The notes under the pieces: model-generated | Told to the model about the DNA's origin: nothing | The model's database searches: none | The model's input: only the letters and a program-made list of their open reading frames with translations | Position numbers and translations under genes: made by a program | Assembly (NCBI GenBank): GCA_937892155.1 | Contig: CALAUG010000059.1 | Coordinates: forward strand, 1 to 64,000 | DNA: 64,000 nt | Direction of reading: 5' to 3' | DNA from: an uncultured Bacteroidales bacterium | GTDB taxonomy: Bacteria > Bacteroidota > Bacteroidia > Bacteroidales > UBA1715 | Part shown: one piece after another, positions 53,458 to 61,575 of the stretch | How positions within the stretch are numbered: position 1 is the first letter of the stretch | Layout: the number at the start of each line of letters is the position of its first letter

Positions 53458-53808
53458 ATGGTAAATCAGTATGAAACCGTTTTCATTTTAACTCCCGTTT
53501 TGTCTGAAGCACAGGCAGAGGAATCGGTTAAGAAGTATGAACAGCTTATAAAGGGAATGGGCGCAGAAATCGTTCATTCTGAGAACTGGGGCCTTAAGGC
53601 ATTGGCTTACCCAATCCAAAAGAAACGCTCTGGTTTTTATTACCTTTATGAGTTCAAAGCAGATAGCGAATCAATCGATAAGTTGTCTGTTGCATTCAAA
53701 CGTGACGAACGTGTATTGAGAAGTCTTGTTGTTAAGATGAACAAACACGCAATTTCGTATGCGGAAAAGAAAAGAAACAAAGTTCAGGAATCTTCTAAAA
53801 ACGAATAG
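53458..53808 (+). CDS. rpsF: 30S ribosomal protein S6
   Basis: 116 residues; YETVFILTPVLSEAQAEESV, ENWGLKALAYPIQKKRSGFY and KRDERVLRSLVVKM are typical S6. Binds 16S rRNA together with S18, encoded 2 bases downstream. First gene of the conserved rpsF-rpsR-rplI operon. Confidence 0.97.
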   Translation: MVNQYETVFILTPVLSEAQAEESVKKYEQLIKGMGAEIVHSENWGLKALAYPIQKKRSGFYYLYEFKADSESIDKLSVAFKRDERVLRSLVVKMNKHAISYAEKKRNKVQESSKNE

Positions 53809-53810
53809 TT

Positions 53811-54080
53811 ATGGCACAAGCTCAATCAGAAATCAGATACTTAACTCCTCCTTCAGTAGAAGTTAGAAAGAAAAAATATTGCCGTTTCAGAAAACTAGGC
53901 ATTAAGTACATAGATTACAAAGATCCAGAATTTTTAAAGAAATTCTTAAACGAGCAAGGTAAAATCCTTCCTCGTCGTATCACTGGAACATCTATCAAAT
54001 ACCAGAAAAAAGTTGCAGTTGCAATCAAGCGTGCTCGTCACCTTGCCTTATTACCTTATGTAACAGACTTGTTAAAATAG
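53811..54080 (+). CDS. rpsR: 30S ribosomal protein S18
   Basis: 89 residues; the core KKYCRFRKLGIKYIDYKDPE, RRITGTSIKYQKKVAVAIKR and ARHLALLPY identifies S18. The Cys in KYCRF is kept. Between rpsF and rplI in the expected order. Confidence 0.97.
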   Translation: MAQAQSEIRYLTPPSVEVRKKKYCRFRKLGIKYIDYKDPEFLKKFLNEQGKILPRRITGTSIKYQKKVAVAIKRARHLALLPYVTDLLK

Positions 54081-54089
54081 TAGCGCCCT

Positions 54090-54539
54090 ATGGAAATTAT
54101 ATTGATAAAAGACGTTCCTAATTTAGGACTTAAAAATGATGTCGTAACTGTTAAGAATGGTTACGGAAGAAATTATCTTGTTCCACAAGGATTTGCTATT
54201 CTTGCTACTCCATCTGCAAAAAAACAACATGCAGAAACGATGAAGCAACGTGCACACAAAGAAGAAAAAATCAAAAACGAAGCAATCGAATTGGCTGCTA
54301 AACTTGAAGGTATTTCTTCTCTTACAATTGCAACAAAAGCAAGTTCTACAGGAAAGATTTTTGGTTCGGTTAATGCAATTCAAGTGTCTGATGCTCTTGC
54401 AAAAGCTGGATACGAAATTGACCGTCACAAAATCGCATTGAAAGAATCTGCAATTAAAGAACTTGGTTCTTATTCTTGTAAAGTTACACTTTATAAAGGT
54501 GTTGTTGTAAACATTCCTTTTGAAGTTGTTGCAGAATAA
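54090..54539 (+). CDS. rplI: 50S ribosomal protein L9
   Basis: 149 residues. N-terminal rRNA-binding part (MEIILIKDVPNLGLKNDVV and VKNGYGRNYLVPQGFA), a long charged helix (QRAHKEEKIKNEAIELAAKL), then the C-terminal domain (GKIFGSVNAIQVSDAL). Followed by a terminator whose T run touches tRNA-Gln. Confidence 0.97.
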   Translation: MEIILIKDVPNLGLKNDVVTVKNGYGRNYLVPQGFAILATPSAKKQHAETMKQRAHKEEKIKNEAIELAAKLEGISSLTIATKASSTGKIFGSVNAIQVSDALAKAGYEIDRHKIALKESAIKELGSYSCKVTLYKGVVVNIPFEVVAE

Positions 54540-54546
54540 TCAGAAC

Positions 54547-54576
54547 TAAAGACCTCAGTTTTGAGGTCTTTTTTTT
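54547..54576 (+). terminator. Terminator of the rpsF-rpsR-rplI operon
   Basis: Stem AAGACCTCA/TGAGGTCTT with loop GTTT and a run of T that runs directly into the first base of tRNA-Gln, so the tRNA is read either by read-through or as a processed tail. Confidence 0.85.
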
Positions 54577-54646
54577 GTCCTATTGTGTAATGGTAGCACA
54601 GCAGACTCTGGATCTGTTAGTTGGGGTTCGAATCCCTATAGGACAA
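54576..54646 (+). tRNA. tRNA-Gln (anticodon CTG)
   Basis: 71 bases. Acceptor TGTCCTA/TAGGACA, anticodon loop CTCTGGA (anticodon CTG), T arm TGGGG-TTCGAAT-CCCTA. Discriminator A, no encoded CCA. No separate promoter is visible between it and rplI. Confidence 0.92.
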
Positions 54647-54653
54647 CAATAGC

Positions 54654-54683
54654 AAAGCCACTCTGAAAATTCAAAGTGGCTTT
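54654..54683 (+). terminator. Terminator of tRNA-Gln
   Basis: Stem AAAGCCACT/AGTGGCTTT with a 12-base loop; the T run is short. Confidence 0.65.
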
Positions 54684-54745
54684 ATTAATTATTAAATTAA
54701 CCTCTTGTTAATCATTTAAAATTCCTATTTTTACAAAAAATCAAT

Positions 54746-55744
54746 ATGGAATCACTACACGGAAAAAGTTTTTTAAAACTATTGGATTTCACACCGGAAG
54801 AAATCCGTTATTTTCTTGATTTAGCACGGAAATTAAAAGCAGACAAGAAAAATGGCTGCGAGAAACAAACTTTGAAAGGCAAAAATATTGCCCTAATTTT
54901 TGAAAAAACCTCAACTCGTACACGTTGTTCTTTTGAAGTTGCAGCAGCCGACCAAGGCGCACACACGACATACCTTGGTCCAACAGGTTCGCAAATCGGA
55001 GTAAAAGAATCTATGAAGGATACCGCACGTGTACTTGGAAAAATGTATGATGGTATTGAATACCGTGGTTTCGGTCAATCTATTGTTGAAGAATTGGCAC
55101 AATACGCCGGAGTTCCTGTATGGAACGGATTGACCAATGAATTCCACCCTACCCAAATCATTGCGGACTTCCTTACCATGGAAGAACACAGCACTAAACC
55201 TTTGAATAAGATTAGTTACGCATATCTTGGCGATGCACGTTACAATATGGGAAATTCTCTTTTAGTTGGTGGTGCAAAAATGGGAATGGACGTGAGAATC
55301 GTTGCACCTAAGGAACTGCAACCAAACGCAGAATTGATTCAAACGTGTCGTGATATTGCGAAACAAACTGGTGCCACAATCACCATAACTGACAATGTTG
55401 CCGAAGGCGTAAAAAATTGCGACTTCCTTTACACCGACGTATGGGTTTCTATGGGTGAACCAAAAGAAGTTTGGGCTGAACGTATTGCGTTATTACGAGC
55501 TTATCAGGTTAATTCCGAGATGATGAAATTGACAGGAAATCCTAACTGCAAATTTATGCACTGCCTGCCTGCATATCACAATTTGGAAACACAAGTCGGG
55601 AACGAGGTATTTGAACAATTTGGTCTTGACGGCGTTGAAGTAACTGAAGAAGTCTTTGAATCACCAGCCTCAATAGTTTTTGACGAAGCTGAAAACCGTA
55701 TGCACTCAATCAAAGCCGTAATGGTTGCTACATTAGGAGAATAG
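54746..55744 (+). CDS. argF: Ornithine carbamoyltransferase
   Basis: Converts ornithine and carbamoyl phosphate to citrulline in arginine synthesis; 332 residues. Carbamoyl-phosphate loop STRTRCSFEVAA, FHPTQIIADFLT and the ornithine-site MHCLPAYHN motif are present. The length and motifs fit true OTC more than acetylornithine or succinylornithine forms, though the latter occur in Bacteroidetes; the SxRTR loop supports OTC. No other arg gene is adjacent. The next start overlaps its stop (TAGTG). Confidence 0.92.
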   Translation: MESLHGKSFLKLLDFTPEEIRYFLDLARKLKADKKNGCEKQTLKGKNIALIFEKTSTRTRCSFEVAAADQGAHTTYLGPTGSQIGVKESMKDTARVLGKMYDGIEYRGFGQSIVEELAQYAGVPVWNGLTNEFHPTQIIADFLTMEEHSTKPLNKISYAYLGDARYNMGNSLLVGGAKMGMDVRIVAPKELQPNAELIQTCRDIAKQTGATITITDNVAEGVKNCDFLYTDVWVSMGEPKEVWAERIALLRAYQVNSEMMKLTGNPNCKFMHCLPAYHNLETQVGNEVFEQFGLDGVEVTEEVFESPASIVFDEAENRMHSIKAVMVATLGE

Positions 55745-56643
55745 TGTTCGACAATTTTTTTGCAAAATCGTTATCGTTTAGGATAGTAATCGGATTTATT
55801 TCTGCCGTATTACTATCCTTTTTGCTTTTTTACATTCTGTATGCTGTTGCTCCAACCGACAATGGTTTAAATGGATTTCAATTATTATCCAGAGATGTTT
55901 TAGACAACAATGAACGAATCTGCGTTCTATATGTACTATCGGTTGAAACAATCTGCATTTTTCTCATTCCTGCACTCATATTGTTATGGGCAATATTCCG
56001 ACATCCGGCAAAAGCACTATACTCACAAAATTCAACCGCTCCAATATTGCGCAAAACGCCACTGATTATAGCAATTGTATCAATCATCATCGCAAACATT
56101 CCGGGCATAAATCTTTTATCCGATATAAATACACAAACAATCCTATCAGTAATAGGAAAAGATTCACCCCAATGGCAAAATTACCTCAAAGCCGAATCGC
56201 TCGTAGAAAACCTTATGTCCAACGATTTAATGATTGTCAACATAATCTGCATGGCTATCATTCCTGCCGTATGCGAAGAATTCTTTTTTAGAGGATTTAT
56301 GCAGACAATCGCCACAAATGTTTTTAAGAACAAGCACATTGCCGTTGTTGTAACATCAATTATTTTCAGCATTTTACACGGTGACATATTTAACTTTATT
56401 CCACGTTTCGTATTAGGATTGTTTCTTGGTTACTTATTTCTCTACACCAAAAATATATGGTATCCAATTATTGCGCACACACTTCACAACACAATGGTAG
56501 TTTTTTGTAACACACTACCCGACCTACCAGAAGAATTTGACACCATTGGGACAATTGGCAATGGTCTGATTATGGGAATCGCAAGTGTACTCCTACTAAT
56601 CTTCGTGATATACTTTTTAATCACAAGAGTAAAAGAGGATTAG
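55744..56643 (+). CDS. CPBP family intramembrane metalloprotease
   Basis: 299 residues with about eight membrane segments, GTG start at 55744 overlapping the argF stop by one base. CPBP motifs: CEEFFFRGFMQ (EExxxR), then FSILHGDIFNFIPRFVLGLF (second-motif His) and later IIAHTLHNTMVVF (His, Asn). Family members include Rce1-type proteases and immunity proteins for peptide toxins. Its role here is unknown; coupling to argF is probably incidental. Confidence 0.87.
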   Translation: MFDNFFAKSLSFRIVIGFISAVLLSFLLFYILYAVAPTDNGLNGFQLLSRDVLDNNERICVLYVLSVETICIFLIPALILLWAIFRHPAKALYSQNSTAPILRKTPLIIAIVSIIIANIPGINLLSDINTQTILSVIGKDSPQWQNYLKAESLVENLMSNDLMIVNIICMAIIPAVCEEFFFRGFMQTIATNVFKNKHIAVVVTSIIFSILHGDIFNFIPRFVLGLFLGYLFLYTKNIWYPIIAHTLHNTMVVFCNTLPDLPEEFDTIGTIGNGLIMGIASVLLLIFVIYFLITRVKED

Positions 56644-56698
56644 GTGGTAAAACATTCGAATTTATTTGCTTTACCCTAAAAAGAAAATTCATTTCCAT

Positions 56699-56706
56699 TA
56701 TTTTTG
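56699..56706 (+). promoter_or_regulatory. Bacteroidota -7 promoter box for the CarboxypepD-like gene
   Basis: TATTTTTG, a full match to TAnnTTTG, 13 bases upstream of ATG 56720. It supports this start over 56666. Confidence 0.6.
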
Positions 56707-56719
56707 TACCAGTATTACG

Positions 56720-57472
56720 ATGAGGAAATTTTGCTTTCAAATATTGTGTGTGCTTTTTGCATTGCCTGCATTTTCACAAAAAATGTTCTCAGGAGCAATT
56801 ATTGACAGTGAAAACGGCAACGCACTGCCACACGTATATATCGAGAACACCAGCAGAAAACTGCTTGCAGAATCCGATAACAACGGACGATTTGAAATTT
56901 TTGTACATAAAGGTGATACACTGGTGTTTTCATCTATCGGTTATTTTTGGGCGAAACATATAGTGACAAACGACAATAATCTAACATTTAAACTAACGCC
57001 CCAAACGTACGAATTGAATCTCATTACTAAACTTTTTCCCTATTCGTACGAAGAATTGTCCAACAAAGTGCTTCACATGAAACCAACAGACGACACGCTC
57101 AATCTGAACATTCCACACGAACACTATCAACCTCTCAACAATCACCAACCTGGACAATTAAGTTACACAATTAACGGTGCCATTACCGACTTATACAACG
57201 CAACCAACCGCCATGCAAGAAATGCAATGAAAGCAGCAGAATTATTGAGCCACAAAGAGAATATTCTCATTATGAACCACAAATTCAACAAGGAAATTGT
57301 TATGGAAATGACACACGTTCCCGAAAACTATTTTGACAAATTCATTGCCTTCTGCGATTTTAGCGACGATTTTCTCGTAAATACATCTGATTTTCAGATA
57401 ATTATGACAATCTGCTGGAAATATGAACGTTTTTTGGACGCAAATCCTGAATTAAAAAATTCGCTTAATTAA
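56720..57472 (+). CDS. Exported protein with carboxypeptidase-regulatory-like domain
   Basis: 250 residues from ATG 56720, signal peptide ending LFALPAFSQ. Residues 20-100 form a CarboxypepD_reg-like beta sandwich (FSGAIIDSENGNALPHVYIE and DTLVFSSIGYFWAKHI), as found at the N terminus of TonB-dependent receptors, but no barrel follows. The C-terminal 130 residues are a family-specific region with no known role. Probably periplasmic. Confidence 0.78.
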   Translation: MRKFCFQILCVLFALPAFSQKMFSGAIIDSENGNALPHVYIENTSRKLLAESDNNGRFEIFVHKGDTLVFSSIGYFWAKHIVTNDNNLTFKLTPQTYELNLITKLFPYSYEELSNKVLHMKPTDDTLNLNIPHEHYQPLNNHQPGQLSYTINGAITDLYNATNRHARNAMKAAELLSHKENILIMNHKFNKEIVMEMTHVPENYFDKFIAFCDFSDDFLVNTSDFQIIMTICWKYERFLDANPELKNSLN

Positions 57473-57480
57473 GTTGTCGG

Positions 57481-57510
57481 TCTTGATTCTTGGCTCTTGA
57501 ATCTTGAATC
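57481..57510. repeat. 7-base tandem repeat array (TCTTGAT type)
   Basis: Units TCTTGAT TCTTGGC TCTTGAA TCTTGAA between two convergent genes. One base different from the TCTTAAT unit at 12461. Confidence 0.7.
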
Positions 57511-57513
57511 CAC

Positions 57514-58428
57514 CTAAAACAAATCGCTGCTCAGATATCTCTCACCTGTGTCGGGAAGCACAACGACAATGTTTTTCCCTGCATTTTCCTTACGCGAAGC
57601 AACTTGCAAAGCGGCAGAAACAGCGGCTCCCGATGTTATACCACATAAGATACCTTCCATTGAAGCCATTTTACGAGCCGCATCGTATGCTTGTTCGGTT
57701 GTAACAGGAATTATTTCGTCTATAATGCCGACATTCAATATTTCGGGAACGAAATTCGCGCCAATCCCCTGCAATTTATGAGGACCGAAATGTCCCTCGG
57801 AAAGCATAGGAGAATCTTTAGGCTCAACGGCAACAATTTTCACATCGGATTTCTTGCCTTTTATAACCTCTGCTATTCCTGTCAATGTTCCACCAGTTCC
57901 TACACCAGCGACTATACAATCCACATCACCCTTCAAATCGTCCCAAATTTCCAAAGCAGTTGAAGTTCTGTGAGCTTCGGGATTTGCAGGATTTGAGAAT
58001 TGCTGTGGTATGAACACATTCGGTTGTGTACGTTGCATTTCTTCGGCTTTTGCTATTGAACCAGCCATACCTTCCGAAGCAGGCGTCAGCACAATGTTTG
58101 CACCATATGCAGACAATATTTTTCTTCTCTCAACCGACATGCTTTCCGGCATGGTAAGGGTCAGTTTGTATCCTTTGCATGCACAAACCATAGCCAATCC
58201 AATACCTGTATTACCACTCGTCGGTTCTACAATTTCCGTATCTTCGTTAATCAACCCTTGTTTTTCCGCAGCCTCTATCATAGCCAAAGCAACTCTATCC
58301 TTTGCAGATCCGCCAGGATTACGAGATTCAACCTTTACGAATATTGTTGCAGGTAACTGTGCAGCGAGACGTAAAACCTTCACAAGTGGAGTGTTTCCTA
58401 TCGTTTCTAATATTGAATTGTATGCCAT
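57514..58428 (-). CDS. cysK: Cysteine synthase A
   Basis: O-acetylserine sulfhydrylase, 304 residues from ATG 58428; the TTG two codons earlier is unlikely. PLP lysine in NPGGSAKDRVA, PTSGNTGIGLAM, and GVGTGGTLTGIAE phosphate loop. Makes cysteine from O-acetylserine and sulfide. Divergent from the EamA-like gene; own -7 box at 58446-58453. Confidence 0.95.
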   Translation of the reverse strand: MAYNSILETIGNTPLVKVLRLAAQLPATIFVKVESRNPGGSAKDRVALAMIEAAEKQGLINEDTEIVEPTSGNTGIGLAMVCACKGYKLTLTMPESMSVERRKILSAYGANIVLTPASEGMAGSIAKAEEMQRTQPNVFIPQQFSNPANPEAHRTSTALEIWDDLKGDVDCIVAGVGTGGTLTGIAEVIKGKKSDVKIVAVEPKDSPMLSEGHFGPHKLQGIGANFVPEILNVGIIDEIIPVTTEQAYDAARKMASMEGILCGITSGAAVSAALQVASRKENAGKNIVVVLPDTGERYLSSDLF

Positions 58429-58445
58429 AATCAAAATTTATATGA

Positions 58446-58453
58446 CAAAAATA
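58446..58453 (-). promoter_or_regulatory. Bacteroidota -7 promoter box for cysK
   Basis: Minus strand reads TATTTTTG, a full match to TAnnTTTG, 18 bases upstream of ATG 58428. Confidence 0.6.
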
Positions 58454-58478
58454 TAGTTTACTTAAACATCTTTCACTG

Positions 58479-58506
58479 TTTGCAAAAGAAAAAACGACTA
58501 CATTTG
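58479..58506 (+). promoter_or_regulatory. Promoter of the EamA/LolA/ApeI/GT2 cluster
   Basis: TTTG (58479-58482) and TACATTTG (58499-58506) spaced by 16 bases, 18 bases upstream of the first ATG. Both boxes match the Bacteroidota consensus. Confidence 0.7.
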
Positions 58507-58523
58507 CAATAAATTATCCAACA

Positions 58524-58877
58524 ATGCTTAAACTTGTTATTCTATCCATTATTCAATCGTTGTGCCTTGCATCGGGACAAGTGTTCCTGAAAATTGCAAT
58601 GGTGAAAATGGAGAAATTTGCGTGGACGTGGCACTATTTTTACACGTTGCTCACCAACTGGTGGTTTTTACTTGTGGGAATCACAATGGGCGGCGCAACT
58701 GTACTTTGGTTGCACATACTTAAAAACTATCCTCTTTCGTCGGCGTACCCAATGACGTGCATGAGTTTCGCATTCGGGCTTTTGGCTGCATGGATATTTT
58801 TGGGAGAATCCATTCCTCTCACCCGCTGGCTTGGAGTTGGAATAATTATTGTTGGTGTTTGCTTCGTTGCAAAATAA
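58524..58877 (+). CDS. Small EamA/SMR-like membrane transporter
   Basis: 117 residues with four membrane helices: LVILSIIQSLCLASGQVFLK, WWFLLVGITMGGATVLWL, YPLSSAYPMTCMSFAFGLLA and LGVGIIIVGVCFV. It resembles ArnE/ArnF and SMR half-size transporters that flip lipid-linked or cationic substrates. First gene of a four-gene cluster with LolA, an ApeI-like dehydratase and a GT2, spaced by 12, 3 and 0 bases. Confidence 0.82.
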   Translation: MLKLVILSIIQSLCLASGQVFLKIAMVKMEKFAWTWHYFYTLLTNWWFLLVGITMGGATVLWLHILKNYPLSSAYPMTCMSFAFGLLAAWIFLGESIPLTRWLGVGIIIVGVCFVAK

Positions 58878-58889
58878 AATCGAGTTACT

Positions 58890-59528
58890 ATGAAACTAAC
58901 ACATACCATTTCGTTGATTATTGGGTTGTTCGTATGCAGCACGGCTTTCTGCCAATCAAAATTCACAACTGTTTCCGATGCAAAGAAACCCGAAATCATT
59001 CAAAGCATTTCCAACGCTTCCAAGCAAAACAAAACGCTAACCTGCGACTTTGTTCAGGAAAAAACAAGTACGCTTGTCGCCGACAAAGCAAATTCCAAAG
59101 GGAAAATGTATTTTCAAAATCCACGCTGTCTCCGTTGGGAATACACCAATTCCTACGGATTGATTGTAAATAACGACGAAGTCGTTGTGATTGACTCAAA
59201 AGGTTCCGTTTCGCAAGCTAACAATCCACGTGTGTTCAAAGAATTGGCAAACATCATAATGAGCACGATAGACGGTTCGGGACTAAACGACAGCAAAAAT
59301 TTCACAACATCGGTCAGCCAAAGCGACACAGAATATTTAGTAAAACTCGTTCCTACAAACAAGCGGATTGCAAGTGTTTATAAATCAATACAATTGAAAG
59401 TAAACAAGCAGACAAAACTTGCAAATTCCATCGCAATGTTCGAAACAAACGGAGATTCAATGACGATTACATTCTCCAACCACAAAACAAACCAAACATT
59501 AGATTCAAAACTGTTCAAGACGAAATAA
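58890..59528 (+). CDS. LolA-like outer-membrane lipoprotein carrier
   Basis: 212 residues with a signal peptide ending CSTAFCQ. LolA-type half-barrel: QNKTLTCDFVQEKTSTLVAD, SKGKMYFQNPRCLRWEYTNS and YGLIVNNDEVVVIDSKG. Cluster-associated LolA proteins (ApeG type in aryl-polyene clusters) are thought to carry lipids other than lipoproteins. The neighbours favour that, but it is inference. Confidence 0.82.
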   Translation: MKLTHTISLIIGLFVCSTAFCQSKFTTVSDAKKPEIIQSISNASKQNKTLTCDFVQEKTSTLVADKANSKGKMYFQNPRCLRWEYTNSYGLIVNNDEVVVIDSKGSVSQANNPRVFKELANIIMSTIDGSGLNDSKNFTTSVSQSDTEYLVKLVPTNKRIASVYKSIQLKVNKQTKLANSIAMFETNGDSMTITFSNHKTNQTLDSKLFKTK

Positions 59529-59531
59529 ACA

Positions 59532-59891
59532 ATGCTAGAAAGTAAACTATATCTCATAGAGCACAAAGAGGTAAACGACAACGACGTGGTGTATTCCATC
59601 CGTCAAAACAAAAGCAACGAAATTTTCAAGGCTCATTTTCCGGGAAATCCAATTACGCCGGGAGCCTGTCTGATTGAAATAGCGAAAGAATTGTGCGAAA
59701 AGCATTTTGAACGCAAACTCTGCATAAAAAGCATCAAAAACGTAAAATTCATCAGCCTGATTACGCCAATTGAAAATGAATTTCTGAAATTCAAATTTAC
59801 GTTTTCGATGAACGAAAACACCATTTCCGCAAAAGTCCAGATTATATCGGACGGGAATATTTGTTCAAAAATCAGTTTTGAATTAGCATAA
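59532..59891 (+). CDS. ApeI/FabZ-like hotdog dehydratase
   Basis: 119 residues. Hotdog fold with the dehydratase motif FKAHFPGNPITPGACLIEI, His being catalytic. It is shorter than FabZ and matches the ApeI group that acts on acyl-ACP in aryl-polyene and related lipid pathways. No ketosynthase, ketoreductase or acyl carrier protein is in the window. Its stop codon overlaps the GT2 start. Confidence 0.82.
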   Translation: MLESKLYLIEHKEVNDNDVVYSIRQNKSNEIFKAHFPGNPITPGACLIEIAKELCEKHFERKLCIKSIKNVKFISLITPIENEFLKFKFTFSMNENTISAKVQIISDGNICSKISFELA

Positions 59892-60679
59892 TGGAATTAA
59901 GCGAAACAACCTGCATTGTAATTCCAACCTACAACAACGAGGAAACAATCAAATCGGTTGTTGAATCGGTTTTGCCATATTCTCAAAACGTAATAGTCGT
60001 AAACGACGGCTCCACAGATTCCACTACCGACATTCTCGCCCAATTACAAGACAAAATCACGCTTGTTTCGTATGCGCAGAACCGCGGAAAAGGCTTTGCC
60101 TTAAAAACCGCATTTACAGAAGCAAAAAAGCACAACTACACCTACGCCATTACGCTCGATGCCGACGGTCAGCACAAAGCAACCGATTTGCCGCTGTTTG
60201 CCGAAGCGATTGCAAAACACAACGACGCATTCATTATAGGAAGCCGACAATTTGACTTACCGAATATGCCTGCAAAGAACAGTTTTGCAAACAAATTCTC
60301 GAATTTTTGGTTTTGTCTGCAAACAGCACACAATCTTCCCGACACACAAACAGGATTTCGGGCATATCCTCTCAAGAAATTAAATTATAAAGGTCCAATA
60401 AATAACCGCTACGAAGCCGAATTGGAAATATTGGTACGCAGCGCATGGAAAAACATTCCACTCATTCCCATACCAATCGACGTATATTATCCGCCAAAGG
60501 AAGAACGCGTTTCGCATTATAGACCAACGTGGGACGGCGTACGCATCAGCTTGCTGAACACACTACTTTGCCTATTGGCTATTGTTTATGGCTATCCATC
60601 GATGGGAATACGGAAGTTGATAGCAAAAATCACAAACAAAAAAAGAGACGCCGAACACGACGTCTCTGCATGTTCCTGA
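59891..60679 (+). CDS. Family 2 glycosyltransferase
   Basis: 262 residues. GT-A fold: CIVIPTYNNEETIKSVVESV, VVNDGSTDSTTDIL, TLDADGQH (metal-binding Asp residues) and QTGFRAYPL. Resembles dolichyl-phosphate-mannose-synthase-like enzymes, with a hydrophobic segment near the C terminus (LLNTLLCLLAIVYG). Last gene of the cluster. Its final codons contain the terminator of the convergent lipoprotein gene (60644-60667). Confidence 0.9.
   Translation: MELSETTCIVIPTYNNEETIKSVVESVLPYSQNVIVVNDGSTDSTTDILAQLQDKITLVSYAQNRGKGFALKTAFTEAKKHNYTYAITLDADGQHKATDLPLFAEAIAKHNDAFIIGSRQFDLPNMPAKNSFANKFSNFWFCLQTAHNLPDTQTGFRAYPLKKLNYKGPINNRYEAELEILVRSAWKNIPLIPIPIDVYYPPKEERVSHYRPTWDGVRISLLNTLLCLLAIVYGYPSMGIRKLIAKITNKKRDAEHDVSACS
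60640..60667 (-). terminator. Terminator of the lipoprotein gene, inside the GT2 coding sequence
   Basis: Minus strand AGAGACG/CGTCTCT stem and a run of seven T, lying within the last 13 codons of the convergent GT2 gene. Confidence 0.8.
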
Positions 60680-60690
60680 TACCAGACATT

Positions 60691-61380
60691 TTAAATATCC
60701 CAATCAGGCAAATAGAAAACAAATTCACTTGTCTGATTATACAAAACCAACTTGTTTTTTTCACGTTCAACCGTCATTGAACCTCTAAATTCCTCCAGCA
60801 ACAATTTGTCAATTTGTTTTGGCGCAGGATTGTCGGTTGCTTTTTCTTGATATGATGAGATATAAATCGTTTGGTCGTTAATTCTTTTGTAAGAGCCACC
60901 AGCCTCGTTTACGCTTGTGTTGAATTTAAACGACGTATCGCTGGTAAAAACAAGAATATAGTCGTTGGTGGATATGTTTATTTGTGGAGTATTTATTTTT
61001 ACGCATCTAATAGACGAAAGCACCCATTCTCTCCGAGAAGGAGAGACATAGAACCTATCCTTTGGTGTCTCCTTTTCGGTATCGTAAATGTAAACTATGG
61101 AATCGTGTTCGTTTTCGCCTTCGCCAACTTTCACATATATTTTATCGACAACCACGCTAACCTGTTCGAAAGGAACACCTACCGAAAAGCAAGAGTCATA
61201 TTCCGTTCCAAGTAGTGAATCTTTTACCGTAATACAAATGTCTCCCGTTTCGCCATCGGTTGATTTGAGCGTGATAATAGATGACGGAATTGGGTCTTTT
61301 TCTGGTTTTATCTCTTCGTCGTCTTTGTTGCATGAAGCGAACAACAAAGTTGCCACTATCATAAGAAACACCTTTTTCAT
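60691..61380 (-). CDS. Hypothetical lipoprotein
   Basis: 229 residues, no family recognised. Lipobox TLLFASC gives an anchored lipoprotein with a charged linker (NKDDEEIKPEKDP), typical of Bacteroidota surface export. The rest is beta-rich, starting SSIITLKSTDGETGDICITV. Last gene of the minus-strand lipoprotein island. Confidence 0.75.
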   Translation of the reverse strand: MKKVFLMIVATLLFASCNKDDEEIKPEKDPIPSSIITLKSTDGETGDICITVKDSLLGTEYDSCFSVGVPFEQVSVVVDKIYVKVGEGENEHDSIVYIYDTEKETPKDRFYVSPSRREWVLSSIRCVKINTPQINISTNDYILVFTSDTSFKFNTSVNEAGGSYKRINDQTIYISSYQEKATDNPAPKQIDKLLLEEFRGSMTVEREKNKLVLYNQTSEFVFYLPDWDI

Positions 61381-61393
61381 AATTCTCCAGTTT

Positions 61394-61522
61394 TTAAGTT
61401 ACTACTAATTGTTTATGTGTATAGTCCTTATATTCTTTAGGAAATTGTTCACAATGTTCGGCGCAAGCATAAAATAACGCAGTACATGTGATTACGAGAA
61501 ATATTTTTTTATATTTTTTCAA
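61394..61522 (-). CDS. Very small lipoprotein (42 residues) or gene remnant
   Basis: A TTG-started frame encodes a complete lipoprotein signal (KKYKKIFLVITCTALFYAC) followed by AEHCEQFPKEYKDYTHKQLV and a stop. The CxxxPxxY-like segment after the lipobox resembles the beginning of longer Bacteroidota lipoproteins, so it may be a truncated gene. It lies 13 bases before the next lipoprotein on the same strand. Confidence 0.5.
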   Translation of the reverse strand: MKKYKKIFLVITCTALFYACAEHCEQFPKEYKDYTHKQLVVT

Positions 61523-61575
61523 TTTTAAAGTTTCTAAACTTACTGGTTGATGTTTTTAGTGTTAATAATTACATA

